Shown here one piece after another: positions 43,945-52,797 of a stretch of DNA of 64,000 bases (its first letter is position 1; each line of letters opens with the position of its first letter). Where the stretch lies: assembly GCA_945923775.1 (NCBI GenBank), contig CAMELR010000007.1, forward strand, positions 29,020 through 93,019, given 5' to 3'. The translations under genes were made by a program, and so were the position numbers. The notes below the pieces were generated by a model that had not been told where the DNA came from, did not search any database, and saw only the letters and a list, made by a program, of their open reading frames with translations. The DNA comes from an uncultured Clostridia bacterium. GTDB taxonomy: Bacteria; Bacillota; Clostridia; Oscillospirales; Ruminococcaceae.

Positions 43945-46577
43945 TACTTTAAGCCTTCGATGGAAGCGTTGATCTTCGCGAGCTTCTCCTCTGCCTTAGC
44001 AAGCTTTGTGCGCTCATTCTCGATCTGCTGCGCGGGAGCCTTTGCGAGGAATCCCGGGTTGTTCAGCTTCTTGGAGAGGAACTCGATGTCCTTCTCCGCC
44101 GCCTTCTTCTCCTTGTCGAGACGTGCAAGCTCCTTGTCCTTGTCGACAAGCTCGCCCATCGGCATGAATACACGCGCGGAATCGGTAACAACAGTCATCA
44201 TGCCCTCGGCGGAATCCACCTTTTCAGTTACGGTGAACTCGCCTGCGCCCGCAAGCTTCTCAAAGAATCTGCGGCAGTCGGTAAACAGCTGTACGAACTG
44301 GGTCTCCACTGTCATAGTTACCTTCTTTGACGGAGGTACGTTCAGCTCGTTGCGCTGTACCCTGATAGCCTTGATTGTGTTGACTACGCGGGAGAACTCC
44401 TCGGCAGCCTCGCCGAAGTGCAGCTTCTCGTCGTACTCAGGCCAGCTTGCAACCATGATGCTCTCGCTGTCGGTGCCGGGCATGGACTGCCATATCTCCT
44501 CGGTGATGAACGGCATGAACGGGTGCAGCAGCTTCAGAATGCCCTGCATGATGTAAACCAGCACGTTCTGCGCTGCGAGCGCGGACTCGCCGCCCTCAGC
44601 GATACGCGGCTTGGTAAGCTCGATGTACCAGTCGCAGTAAACGTCCCAGATGAAGTCAGTGAGGTTCTGGACTGCAACGCCAAGCTCGAACGCCTCAAGG
44701 TTGGAGGTCACGTTCTTCACGGTGTCGTTGAACAGGCTGAGCACCCACTTGTCCTCGATGGGGAGGTTGTCCGGGAGAACCGGAGTTCCGAAGTCCTCGG
44801 GGAGGTTCATCAGGATATATCTGGAAGCGTTCCAGAGCTTGTTTGCGAAGTTTCTGGAGTTTGTTACCTTGGTTTCAGTCCAGCGCATGTCGTTGCCGGG
44901 AGCGTTTCCGGTGACGAGGGTCAGGCGGAGCGCGTCCGCGCCGTACTTGTCGATTATCTCAAGCGGGTCAACGCCGTTGCCCAGGGACTTGGACATCTTT
45001 CTGCCCAGCTCGTCGCGAACCAGACCGTGGATAAGAACGTCCTTGAACGGCTTCTGACCAGTGTGCTCCAGACCGGAGAATATCATTCTTGCTACCCAGA
45101 ACGGGATAATATCGTAGCCTGTTACCAGTGTGTTGGTGGGGTAGAAGTAATCCATCTCAGGGGTCTTGTCAGGCCAGCCGAGGGTAGAGAACGGCCACAG
45201 CGCGGAGCTGAACCATGTATCGAGTGTGTCCTCGTCCTGCTTTACGGGAGCGCCGCACTTGGGGCACTTCTCCAGCGGGTCAAGGGAGATAGCTGTGTGC
45301 TTGCAGGAAGGATTCTGGCAGTAGTAAGCCGGAATTCTGTGACCCCACCAGAGCTGTCTGGAAATGCACCAGTCGCGGATATTCTCCATCCAGTAGAGAT
45401 AGCCGTTTTCAAAGCGCTTCGGAATATAACGAAGTTCGCCGGACTTTACAACGTCGATAGCGGGCTGTGCAAGCTCCTTCATGGAAACAAACCACTGCAG
45501 GGACGCGCGCGGCTCAACGGTGGTGCCGCAGCGCTGGCAGCAGCCTACGTTGTGCTTGTGCGGCTCTACCTTTACGAGCAGACCCTGTGCTTCGAGGTCG
45601 GCAACCATCTGCTTTCTTGCTTCGTAGCGGTCCATGCCTGCGTACTTGCCGCCTACGCCGGCGCTGATGGTCGCGTCGTCGTTCATCATGGAGATAACGG
45701 GCAGGTCGTGGCGCTGACCTACCATGAAGTCGTTGGGGTCGTGAGCCGGGGTTATCTTAACAACACCGGTGCCGAACTCCACGTCAACGTAATCGTCGGC
45801 GATTATCGGGATCTCGCGGTCGGTGAGCGGGAGCTTCACCATCTTGCCGACGATATCCTTATAGCGCTCGTCGTTCGGGTTTACTGCCAGCGCGGAGTCG
45901 CCGAGAAGGGTCTCCGGACGGGTCGTGGCTATCTCAACGAAGCCGGAGCCGTCAGCCAGCGGGTAGTTGATGTGCCAGAAGAATCCGTCCTGCTCCTCGT
46001 ACTCGCACTCGATATCGGAGATGGAAGTCTTGCAGTTAGGACACCAGTTTATCATTCTTACGCCGTGGTAGATGAGTCCCTTGTTGTAGAGGTCCATGAA
46101 TACCTTCTGAACAGCTCTGGAGCAGCCCTCGTCAAGCGTGAAGCGCTCGCGCTCCCAGTCGCAGGAGCTTCCCAGCTTCTTGAGCTGCTGAACGATACGT
46201 CCGCCGTAAACGCGCTTCCAGTCCCATGCGCGCTTGAGGAATTCCTCGCGTCCTATCTGCTCCTTTGTGAGACCTTCTTCCTTCATCTTGCCGACTATCT
46301 TAGCCTCGGTAGCGATGGAAGCGTGGTCTGTGCCGGGGAGCCACAGCGCGGAATAGCCCTGCATTCTTCTCCAGCGGATAAGGATATCCTGGAGGGTGTT
46401 GTCCAGCGCGTGACCCATGTGGAGCTGTCCGGTGATGTTTGGCGGCGGGATAACGATGGTGTAGGGCTTCTTCTTGGGGTCTATCTCAGCGTGGAAATAG
46501 CCCTTTTCCTCCCAGTTATGATAGATACGGTCCTCGAATTCCTTCGGGGCGTAGGTCTTTGCAAGTTCCTTTCTCAT
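43944..46577 (-). CDS. valS: valyl-tRNA synthetase
   Basis: Class I synthetase charging tRNA-Val, 877 residues. PPPNITGQLHMGHALDNT carries the HIGH-type motif (about 46-63), KMSKSLGNGVDPLEI the KMSKS loop (about 525), and the editing domain (GTGVVKITPAHDPNDF) and the C-terminal coiled coil (about 810-877) are complete. Cys pairs in CPNCKTS, CCQRCG and CPKCGAP suggest zinc sites. No T-box leader is possible, as only 44 nt separate it from rqcH. Confidence 0.98.
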   Translation of the reverse strand: MRKELAKTYAPKEFEDRIYHNWEEKGYFHAEIDPKKKPYTIVIPPPNITGQLHMGHALDNTLQDILIRWRRMQGYSALWLPGTDHASIATEAKIVGKMKEEGLTKEQIGREEFLKRAWDWKRVYGGRIVQQLKKLGSSCDWERERFTLDEGCSRAVQKVFMDLYNKGLIYHGVRMINWCPNCKTSISDIECEYEEQDGFFWHINYPLADGSGFVEIATTRPETLLGDSALAVNPNDERYKDIVGKMVKLPLTDREIPIIADDYVDVEFGTGVVKITPAHDPNDFMVGQRHDLPVISMMNDDATISAGVGGKYAGMDRYEARKQMVADLEAQGLLVKVEPHKHNVGCCQRCGTTVEPRASLQWFVSMKELAQPAIDVVKSGELRYIPKRFENGYLYWMENIRDWCISRQLWWGHRIPAYYCQNPSCKHTAISLDPLEKCPKCGAPVKQDEDTLDTWFSSALWPFSTLGWPDKTPEMDYFYPTNTLVTGYDIIPFWVARMIFSGLEHTGQKPFKDVLIHGLVRDELGRKMSKSLGNGVDPLEIIDKYGADALRLTLVTGNAPGNDMRWTETKVTNSRNFANKLWNASRYILMNLPEDFGTPVLPDNLPIEDKWVLSLFNDTVKNVTSNLEAFELGVAVQNLTDFIWDVYCDWYIELTKPRIAEGGESALAAQNVLVYIMQGILKLLHPFMPFITEEIWQSMPGTDSESIMVASWPEYDEKLHFGEAAEEFSRVVNTIKAIRVQRNELNVPPSKKVTMTVETQFVQLFTDCRRFFEKLAGAGEFTVTEKVDSAEGMMTVVTDSARVFMPMGELVDKDKELARLDKEKKAAEKDIEFLSKKLNNPGFLAKAPAQQIENERTKLAKAEEKLAKINASIEGLK

Positions 46578-46621
46578 TGCAATGTTGTCCTTTCGTTTTC
46601 GGATATATTTACGCGTTAGCG

Positions 46622-48370
46622 TTATTTCGCTTTAAGTGAGTTCACAAGGCTCTCGTCCGGCGTTACGTACAGGGTGCGGTTGTTCGTGAATATCACCATT
46701 CCGGGCTTTGCGCCGGCGGGCTTCTTGACGAACTTCACCGCAACATAATCCACCGGAACTCCCGAACCGCTGCGCCCCTTTGAATGGAACGCCGCAAGCT
46801 GCGCGGCTTCGAACAGGGTCTGCTCTCCGGGCTGTCTGCCCTCGGTGCGGATTATCACGTGCGAACCCGCTATTCCCTGCGTATGCAGCCATATATCGGT
46901 GGCTTTGGCGGTTTTCAGCGTTAGCTGGTCGTTCTGGCGGTTGTTCCTGCCGACGAGTATCTCGAACCCCTCTGTGGAACGGAAATGCAGCGGCTCGGAG
47001 GTCTTTTTCACCTTTTCGTCCGCCCTTACGCCGCCCTTGAGGTAGCCCTGCTCCCGAAGCTCCCTGCGTATTTCCGCAAGGTCGGCTTCGCTGTCGGTGC
47101 GGCTCACCGCGTCGAATACGCTGTCGATGTAGACAAGCTCCTGCTTTCCGCTTGCGATAAGCTCGGTGAGCTTCTTTTCTGCGGTGTCAAGCTTGCGGTA
47201 CTCGGTGTAGTACTTCTGCGCGTTCTGCGCCGGGGTCAGCCGCGGGTCGAGCTGTATCTCGACCGGCTCGCCGGTGGTGAAATCCTCCAGCTCCGCTTTG
47301 GTCTGCCCCTTCTCGAGCCGCCAGATGTTGGCATTTATCAGGTCGCCCCGGACTCGGAAAACCTCCCGCTCCGAACATTCCGCAAGTTCCTTTTTCTGAA
47401 GCTCAAGCTTCCTTGAAATACGCTCGTAGCTGTTCATCAGGAGCTTCAGCAGGTCGTGGGCGCGCTGCTTCGTGCGCTCTGACCTGTCCTGCGAAGCGAA
47501 GAACTCGTCCAGCAGTCCGTTTGCGGAATCGCAGCGAGTGGTAGTCATCGAGCCGGAATACTGCGTTATGTCGATAAAGCAGAAATCCTTTTTCTTGCCG
47601 CCCGGTTCTGAAACTATCGTGAACTCGCCGGGACTGCCGTTCAGCATTCCCTTTATGCGGTACAGGAGTATCAGCAGGCGCTGTTTTCCGCCCTCGGTGA
47701 GCGCATTGCAGGGGACGTCGGTGTCCTTTTCACAGTACCAGGCTATCTCCCGGGTTAATATCGGAGATACGCCCTCCAGCACGGCGGTGAGCTTCTTGCA
47801 GAGCCGTTCCGGGCTGTCCTTCACGGCGTCGAGCACCTGCTCCGGAGTGCACTCCAGCAGGCACAATCTGTCCTGCCGGGGCGGAGCCTCGTACTGTATT
47901 CCCGGAAGCACCCTGCGCACCGAGGAGATGTCGTCAGTAATGCGCTTCACGCTGTCGACGACCCTGCCGTCCCGGACAAGGATTATATTGCTGTGACGTC
48001 CCATAATCTCAGCGATGAGAGTATTCGTCACGATATCGCCTATTTCATTGGTGCATTCAAAATCGAGGGAGATAACGCGCTCCAGGCCGTCCTGGCGTAT
48101 CGCCATGAGCTTTCCGCCGGAAAGGTGCTTTCTCAGCAGCATGCAGAACATCGGCGGCTGCTGTGGATTCTCGAACGAAGCCGCCGTGAGGTTCAGACGC
48201 GCGCTGACGCTGTTCGCGGAAAGTACGATCTTTTTTCCCCCGTCGCGGAACGTCCGCAGCGAAACGACTATCTCCTCGCGGGAGGGCTGATACACCTTGT
48301 CCACTCGCGCGCCGATAAGCGGCTGAAGCTCGTTCGTTACGATATGAAGAAATGCTCCGTCAAGTGACAA
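46622..48370 (-). CDS. rqcH: NFACT family protein, Rqc2 homologue RqcH
   Basis: Ribosome quality-control factor that binds stalled 50S subunits and adds C-terminal Ala tails; also annotated as fibronectin-binding protein FbpA. From the preferred start it has 582 residues: NFACT-N (about 1-210, with EIMGRHSNIILV and conserved Arg/Asp residues), helix-hairpin-helix region, coiled coil (about 290-430) and the NFACT-R domain (about 455-570; GRNNRQNDQLTLKTAKATD, HVIIRT). The start is uncertain: TTG 48370 gives MSLDGAFLHIV, matching the usual family N-terminus, and has GGTGG upstream; GTG codons at 48379 and 48382 are alternatives. A repeat element lies immediately upstream. Confidence 0.92.
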   Translation of the reverse strand: MSLDGAFLHIVTNELQPLIGARVDKVYQPSREEIVVSLRTFRDGGKKIVLSANSVSARLNLTAASFENPQQPPMFCMLLRKHLSGGKLMAIRQDGLERVISLDFECTNEIGDIVTNTLIAEIMGRHSNIILVRDGRVVDSVKRITDDISSVRRVLPGIQYEAPPRQDRLCLLECTPEQVLDAVKDSPERLCKKLTAVLEGVSPILTREIAWYCEKDTDVPCNALTEGGKQRLLILLYRIKGMLNGSPGEFTIVSEPGGKKKDFCFIDITQYSGSMTTTRCDSANGLLDEFFASQDRSERTKQRAHDLLKLLMNSYERISRKLELQKKELAECSEREVFRVRGDLINANIWRLEKGQTKAELEDFTTGEPVEIQLDPRLTPAQNAQKYYTEYRKLDTAEKKLTELIASGKQELVYIDSVFDAVSRTDSEADLAEIRRELREQGYLKGGVRADEKVKKTSEPLHFRSTEGFEILVGRNNRQNDQLTLKTAKATDIWLHTQGIAGSHVIIRTEGRQPGEQTLFEAAQLAAFHSKGRSGSGVPVDYVAVKFVKKPAGAKPGMVIFTNNRTLYVTPDESLVNSLKAK

Positions 48371-48389
48371 TTCAACCACCACACTTTAT

Positions 48390-48512
48390 AAATTCGGAAT
48401 TATGAATGCGGAATTCGGAATTTTGGTGCCGCTACGCGGCATTTATTTTGATACAATCGGAAAACCGCCGCGTCAGCGGCACAGTAGTTCCGAATTATGA
48501 ATTCCGGATTTT
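48390..48512. repeat. palindromic intergenic repeat, two inverted copies
   Basis: Left copy (48390-48444): A/T-rich AATTCGGAATT arms, then GTGCCGC-TAC-GCGGCAT. Right copy (48465-48512) is the same unit inverted: CGCCGC-GTCA-GCGGCAC then TTCCGAATTATGAATTCCGG. The two flank about 20 nt. They fill the gap between the stop of the Nif3-like gene and the start of rqcH, so they are transcribed and could fold into one long hairpin. Same family as 43416-43465. Confidence 0.8.
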
Positions 48513-49287
48513 AAACATAGCTGCACGGCTCGCATTCCGCGTCCGTTGTAAATACCGGTATCTCCGGGAAAGCGCGGCTGAGGAGCGTAGCCAGGCGATG
48601 TGACGCGCACTTTTCCGTGCCGTAATGTCCGGCGTCGATAAGCGCCATGCCGAGGTTATGAGCCTCTACCCACACGGAATGCTTGACGTCGCCTGTCACG
48701 AGCGCCTGGCAGCCAAGCGCGGCAGCCCTTGCAAGAAGGTCTCCGCCGGAGCCAGAGCACACGCCCACGCGGGTTATAGCCTGAATGTCGCCCTCGCAGT
48801 ACTTCACGCTTTCAAGGTCGAGGGATCTCTTGCAGTGCTCTGCAAGAGCCTTAGCAGTGAATCCGAGCGGAAGATCCGCGATACCGCCGATCCCGAGACC
48901 GGTAGGCTGGGTCTGCTCGAGGACTCCGCTGCTCTGCCAGCCGAGAAGCTCCATGAGCGCGTCGTTTACGCCCGCTTCGCACATATCGAAGTTGGTATGT
49001 ACCGCGATGGCGCTGATGTCGCTGCGCACCAGCGAATACACCGGAGTTCCAGCCATCACTCTCTTGAGCGGGTGGAATATCACCGGGTGATGAGATACGA
49101 TGAGGTTCGCGTTCTTGGACAGCGCCTCGTCGATTATCTCCTGCGTTATATCAAGGCAGCATGCTATGCCGGTGATATTCTCCGCTGAATTTCCGGTCAG
49201 CAGACCCACGTTATCATAGCTTTCCGCCGTGTTCATCGGTGCGATGGTGTTAAGGAACTCCAGCACCTGACCTACTGTTGCTGCCAT
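48511..49287 (-). CDS. Nif3-like dinuclear metal centre protein (YqfO)
   Basis: A 258-residue Nif3/DUF34 protein that forms hexamers with a two-metal site. Conserved motifs: ESYDNVGLLTG (about 22-32), LIVSHHPVIFHPLK (about 61-74), HTNFDMCEAGVND (about 97-109) and the C-terminal DAGHYGTEK (about 216-224), supplying the His/Glu metal ligands. It lacks the central PII-like insertion found in longer homologues. A GTP cyclohydrolase I role once proposed for the family is doubtful. The neighbouring trmK is the usual partner gene. Confidence 0.95.
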   Translation of the reverse strand: MAATVGQVLEFLNTIAPMNTAESYDNVGLLTGNSAENITGIACCLDITQEIIDEALSKNANLIVSHHPVIFHPLKRVMAGTPVYSLVRSDISAIAVHTNFDMCEAGVNDALMELLGWQSSGVLEQTQPTGLGIGGIADLPLGFTAKALAEHCKRSLDLESVKYCEGDIQAITRVGVCSGSGGDLLARAAALGCQALVTGDVKHSVWVEAHNLGMALIDAGHYGTEKCASHRLATLLSRAFPEIPVFTTDAECEPCSYV

Positions 49288-49299
49288 TATGTTCCTCCG

Positions 49300-49959
49300 T
49301 TAAGATGTGTATGACTGCGCTTTGGCGCGTATCTGCTCCGCGAGCGCGTGAAGGTGCTGAGCCTGCTCTGCGTTTGCTCCGGAAGCCTCCATGCCCGCCG
49401 CGTTTTTCAGCAGCTTTCCCGCTATATGGCGGAGCATGTCCGGGTCGGTTATCCTGCCGCACAGGCAGAAGAGCTCGTCCGGCTCCTGCGATACGCCGGT
49501 ATGCTTCACCAGCATGACGGTGTAGAACCGTTCGCCCTCCCTGACGGCGCGTTCCTCGATGATATCGAAGCCGCCGCGGTAAAGCTCCCGGCGGAGCGTA
49601 TCCGCCTTTGTCATGGGCTGTAGAATGAACCGCGTATCCTCCGACAGGAACCGGCAGCCGGAGATTATCTTCATGATAAGCTCCCCGCCCATACCGCATA
49701 TTACTACATCGTCGGCATAGTCTATCCTGTCAAGCCCGTCGGAAAGCACCGCGGTGACATTTGTCACGCCCTGTTCTGCGATAGTGCGCCGTGCGGCGGA
49801 GAGAGGCCCCTCCTTCACATCGGAAGCGATGACCTCCTTCGCGCCGTTCTGCGCAAGGTAGCAGGCGAGCAGCGCGTGATCAGTCCCCACATCGCAGACG
49901 GTGACCCCTCTGCGGCAGAGAGCTGCGGCGGCGCTGAGCCTGCCGGTAAGTTTCACCAT
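49300..49959 (-). CDS. trmK: tRNA (adenine(22)-N1)-methyltransferase TrmK
   Basis: SAM-dependent methyltransferase forming m1A22 in tRNA, 219 residues. SAM-binding motif VCDVGTDHALLACYLA (about 21-36), then the VICGMGGELI motif (about 85-94) and a C-terminal coiled helix pair. Its ATG overlaps the upstream DUF1858 stop by one base, so the two are coupled, and yqfO follows after 12 nt; trmK-yqfO is a conserved pair. Confidence 0.95.
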   Translation of the reverse strand: MVKLTGRLSAAAALCRRGVTVCDVGTDHALLACYLAQNGAKEVIASDVKEGPLSAARRTIAEQGVTNVTAVLSDGLDRIDYADDVVICGMGGELIMKIISGCRFLSEDTRFILQPMTKADTLRRELYRGGFDIIEERAVREGERFYTVMLVKHTGVSQEPDELFCLCGRITDPDMLRHIAGKLLKNAAGMEASGANAEQAQHLHALAEQIRAKAQSYTS

Positions 49960-50159
49960 TACTCGCCGAGAGCTGCGTTGAGCTGCTCAACGATCTCGTC
50001 AGCGTCCACGCCGTGCACCATGCATGCCTGCTCAACGGACTCGCCGCGGGAAGCAGGGCAGCCAAGGCAGTGCATGCCCATTCCGAAGAAGATGGGAGCA
50101 GCAGCCTCTGCGTTGATGTCGAGAATATCGCCGATTATTGTGTCCTTTGTTACTTTCAT
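49959..50159 (-). CDS. DUF1858 domain protein
   Basis: A 66-residue protein of the DUF1858 (ScdA-N/hydrid-associated) family: VTKDTIIGDIL at the start, GMGMHCLGCPASRGE with a CxxC (about 31-45), then VHGVDADEIVEQLNAAL. The two Cys may bind metal or take part in redox chemistry; function not established. The ATG at 50157-50159 has AAAGGA 8 nt upstream; the upstream ATG at 50177 covers that site. First gene of the operon, with a promoter at 50234-50262. Confidence 0.9.
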   Translation of the reverse strand: MKVTKDTIIGDILDINAEAAAPIFFGMGMHCLGCPASRGESVEQACMVHGVDADEIVEQLNAALGE

Positions 50160-50233
50160 TGCTGTATTTCCTTTCATTTGTGCATTGCTGTCCGCGCGCC
50201 TTTCCGGTGCGTGGAGATAAATATACAGTATAT

Positions 50234-50262
50234 ATTATATCACAGCTTTGTTATTTTGTCCA
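50234..50262 (-). promoter_or_regulatory. promoter of the DUF1858-trmK-yqfO operon
   Basis: Minus-strand TGGACA (50257-50262), 17 bp, TATAAT (50234-50239). Confidence 0.75.
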
Positions 50263-50302
50263 GTACAATTTCTTTGATACCTGCATTTTTTGTTCCATGC
50301 GC

Positions 50303-50331
50303 TTGACATTGCCCGGGAAATCTGTTATAAT
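50303..50331 (+). promoter_or_regulatory. consensus promoter of tRNA-Leu
   Basis: TTGACA (50303-50308), 17 bp, TATAAT (50326-50331), 23 nt upstream of the mature tRNA 5' end. Confidence 0.9.
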
Positions 50332-50354
50332 CAATATGCCGTCAGTATTTATAT

Positions 50355-50438
50355 GCGGGTGTGGCGGAATTGGCAGACGCGCCAGATTTAGGTTCTGGTG
50401 GCTTCACCGTGCAGGTTCAAGTCCTGTCACCCGCACCA
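50355..50438 (+). tRNA. tRNA-Leu (anticodon UAG)
   Basis: Class II tRNA of 84 nt. Acceptor stem GCGGGTG pairs with CACCCGC, with an encoded ACCA end. Anticodon stem CCAGA/TCTGG encloses TTTAGGT (anticodon TAG); a long variable arm (TGGCTTCACCGT) and a T arm CAGGTTCAAGTCCTG follow. It is transcribed alone from a consensus promoter and ends in an intrinsic terminator. Confidence 0.97.
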
Positions 50439-50445
50439 TAACAGG

Positions 50446-50491
50446 ACACCAATTTTGATACAATGCGTATCACGATTGGTGTTCATTTTTT
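50446..50491 (+). terminator. terminator of tRNA-Leu
   Basis: ACACCAAT (50446-50453) pairs with ATTGGTGT (50475-50482), with an inner GATAC/GTATC stem, followed by a T-run to 50491. Confidence 0.85.
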
Positions 50492-50786
50492 ATGTGCAAA
50501 AGCCCTGTGTTTACAAAGGTTTATCCACTCATTTTAACGATAACAGGCTCTGCGGCGTTCCAAAAACGGCGGCAACAGAGCCTGTTACATTTTATTCCAA
50601 AGCACTATTTAACGAAAGGTCGTGGGGTGTGCATTTTCAGCAAAGGGGTGTGCACATTTTAATTATTCCTAAAAATAGCAAAACATAAGGCCCGCAAAAT
50701 ATAGCGTCAGAAGCGAAATAACGGTGTGCTTATTAATCTAAACACACCATTATTGTTATGTCACAGGCTTGCTCAATATTTGAATG
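50492..50786. other. non-coding stretch with a 12-bp inverted repeat and a short direct repeat
   Basis: No convincing gene is seen. TAACAGGCTCTG (50541-50552) and CAGAGCCTGTTA (50576-50587) form a perfect 12-bp stem with a 23-nt loop. GGGGTGTGCA occurs twice 21 nt apart (50624-50633, 50645-50654). Near 50723-50748 a weaker stem GGTGTG/CACACC lies just after the metallopeptidase gene on the minus strand and may terminate it. The stretch could be a remnant of a mobile element downstream of the tRNA gene. Confidence 0.5.
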
Positions 50787-52427
50787 TCAGGAACCGAACT
50801 CGGTATTCTCCTGTTCGAACTCTTCCTCGGAAAGTACCCTCACCCCGGTTAGCTCTCCCAGCCCGCTGCTGACTTCCTCGCGCTCAGCAGTGAGCACTGC
50901 CGTACCATCTGAGTCAAGGTAGGTTATAATTTCCGTTACGGTATCACCAACGGCTACCGTATCATTGAAATATTTCACGCGCTCGCCGTTATAGTAAAGC
51001 CTGCCGTCCCTGTATGTCAGATTGTACTTTTCATACTTGCTGAAAAGTTCCTCGTCGCTGATATCACTTTCTTTAGTTGTGTATGTGGCGGTTGTATCAT
51101 CAGTAAAATAAGCCGTACCATCTTCTTCGACGGTTATCTGATAGGATTCATCTGTGCTGAGCTGAACGTCTGCATTATCATCTGTTCGGTAATATGTTTG
51201 ATAAACCACAATATCATCGGAGCTTCCGTTTACGGATTTTGAAATATGCGCGCCGTTTTTAATATCCTCAAGATTCTGCTCATAGAGTGCGATCGCTTCG
51301 TCAGCGATATCCTGCGTCCAGATAAAATAGCCTCTCGACTGCGTCCGACCGGCTGCGCCCTGCTTTACAAGCTCGGCGATATTCTGCTTTTCCTGCTCCA
51401 ACCATGCCTTATAGTCATCGTATGTCCACCACTCAACATCAACATTATCATTGCTGTCGGAATCAGTTATGTCGTTGGCTCCTGTTTCAGCAGCGGGAGC
51501 CGATTCCTGTGTATGTCCGTCGTAGTTCACCGCAGCAAACGCAGTGGTAGCCCATGCGATAATGCACGCAGAAACGATGATCCCGGCGAGTGTGATTTTC
51601 TTGAATTTCATAATAGCTTCTATCCTTTCTCGGACAGCATTCCTGCCGAATGCAGCTCCGGCGGGAATGCTGCGCCTTTCTTCCAGCCTGATAAGAGCCA
51701 TTGCGTAATCCTCGCGCTTACAGCCGAGCCGCTTCAGCACCGCTTCGTCGCAGGAAAGCTCTATATCCCGATTTGCAAGCGAGAGCATTGCCCAAGCCAG
51801 CGGATTGAACCAGTGAACGCACGCGGCAGCGGTCAGAACGAGCTTCAGCAGCACGTCAAATCTGCGGATATGCACCAGCTCATGCGCAAGCGCAAACCGC
51901 ATTTCTTCGTTGTCTGTGGGCAGATTTTTCGGGAGTATAATCACCGGTTTTACTATGCCGTAGGTCAGCGGAGAAGTCACTCTGTCGCTTACCTTAACTG
52001 TTATTTTCCGGTGGAGCTTTTCTGCGGAAATACGGGATCGTATTTTCAAATCGTCAATCGGCAGAGCCGTGGAAAGCTCCCTGCGGCTGCGGAGGTGCAG
52101 AGCGGTCATTATCCCCATTGAGATAACAGCTCCGCCTGCCCAGACGATTTCTAAGATCAAATCACGGTTCGAAGCGCCGCTTGTTCCGGCGGTCGTATCC
52201 GGCAATTCTGACGGCGAAAATTCATGCACAATGGCATTTTCAGGCTGTGTATTTTCATGTGGAAAATTAACGGAAAAGGAAAACGGAACAAGCATTCTCA
52301 GCGCCGCTATCGCCCATAAAATCACGAACAGCCGCTTTGGCAGCCTGTGAAGGAACAGCGACCTTATCACGATTATCACCGCAATAATCACCGACGCTGA
52401 AACCGCCATACTGAGCAGAGTAATCAT
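50787..52427 (-). CDS. BlaR1-type M56 membrane metallopeptidase
   Basis: A 546-residue sensor protease. N-terminal part with three spans (about 4-24, 33-52, 88-108), cytoplasmic zinc-protease domain with HELVHIRRFD (HExxH, about 183-192) and ELSCDEAVL (third ligand), then another span pair and an outer domain from about residue 305. The outer domain is Asp/Glu/Tyr-rich and is not a penicillin-binding domain (no SxxK/KTG set seen), so the signal is not obviously a beta-lactam. Family knowledge: the protease removes the BlaI-type repressor. It overlaps the repressor gene by 4 nt. Confidence 0.9.
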   Translation of the reverse strand: MITLLSMAVSASVIIAVIIVIRSLFLHRLPKRLFVILWAIAALRMLVPFSFSVNFPHENTQPENAIVHEFSPSELPDTTAGTSGASNRDLILEIVWAGGAVISMGIMTALHLRSRRELSTALPIDDLKIRSRISAEKLHRKITVKVSDRVTSPLTYGIVKPVIILPKNLPTDNEEMRFALAHELVHIRRFDVLLKLVLTAAACVHWFNPLAWAMLSLANRDIELSCDEAVLKRLGCKREDYAMALIRLEERRSIPAGAAFGRNAVRERIEAIMKFKKITLAGIIVSACIIAWATTAFAAVNYDGHTQESAPAAETGANDITDSDSNDNVDVEWWTYDDYKAWLEQEKQNIAELVKQGAAGRTQSRGYFIWTQDIADEAIALYEQNLEDIKNGAHISKSVNGSSDDIVVYQTYYRTDDNADVQLSTDESYQITVEEDGTAYFTDDTTATYTTKESDISDEELFSKYEKYNLTYRDGRLYYNGERVKYFNDTVAVGDTVTEIITYLDSDGTAVLTAEREEVSSGLGELTGVRVLSEEEFEQENTEFGS

Positions 52428-52783
52428 TTCAGCTCCTCCACCAGCTTTTTCAGGCTCTGTATCTCCTCAGCTGTAAGCCGTCTGGAGCCGAGCAGAGCCG
52501 CTATCAGCTTATCAGACGAACCGTCGTACATCTTATCGATAAGCTCATTTGTTTCCGCTTCCCGTACTTCCTTTCGGGAAATGAGCGCGCGGCAGATGAA
52601 GCCAGGCTCCGACCTGTCGGCTGCGCCCTTGTCTATGCACTTTTTTATTACTGTGTAGGTGGTGGTTTTGCTCCAGCCTACCTGCTTGTTCAGTTTTTCC
52701 GCGATGTCCTTTGCGGAGGTATCGCCCTCCTTCCAGAGTATGTCCATAACTTTAAGTTCAGAGTCAAACAGTTTGATTTCCAT
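52424..52783 (-). CDS. BlaI/MecI/CopY-family transcriptional repressor
   Basis: A 119-residue winged-helix repressor (DSELKVMDILWKEGDTSAKD, then GWSKTTTYTVIKKCIDKG in the recognition region) with the C-terminal dimerisation helices. It is followed by, and overlaps, the BlaR1-type protease gene, the usual regulatory pair. The promoter upstream overlaps operator-like palindromes, so autorepression is likely. The start has an AAAGGAACC site. Confidence 0.93.
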   Translation of the reverse strand: MEIKLFDSELKVMDILWKEGDTSAKDIAEKLNKQVGWSKTTTYTVIKKCIDKGAADRSEPGFICRALISRKEVREAETNELIDKMYDGSSDKLIAALLGSRRLTAEEIQSLKKLVEELK

Positions 52784-52797
52784 GGTTTATGGTTCCT

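Noticed and set aside
44418..46619. 733-codon plus-strand frame opposite valS
   Set aside because: Antisense shadow of valyl-tRNA synthetase, whose HIGH and KMSKS motifs are intact on the minus strand.
46578..46621. T-box leader in front of valS
   Set aside because: The gap to rqcH is only 44 nt and contains no specifier or antiterminator structure.
50521..50529. TTATCCACT resembling a DnaA box
   Set aside because: A single imperfect box without a cluster, A/T-rich unwinding region or dnaA nearby.
50398..50688. 96-codon frame overlapping tRNA-Leu
   Set aside because: Begins inside the tRNA, has no ribosome site and crosses the tRNA terminator.
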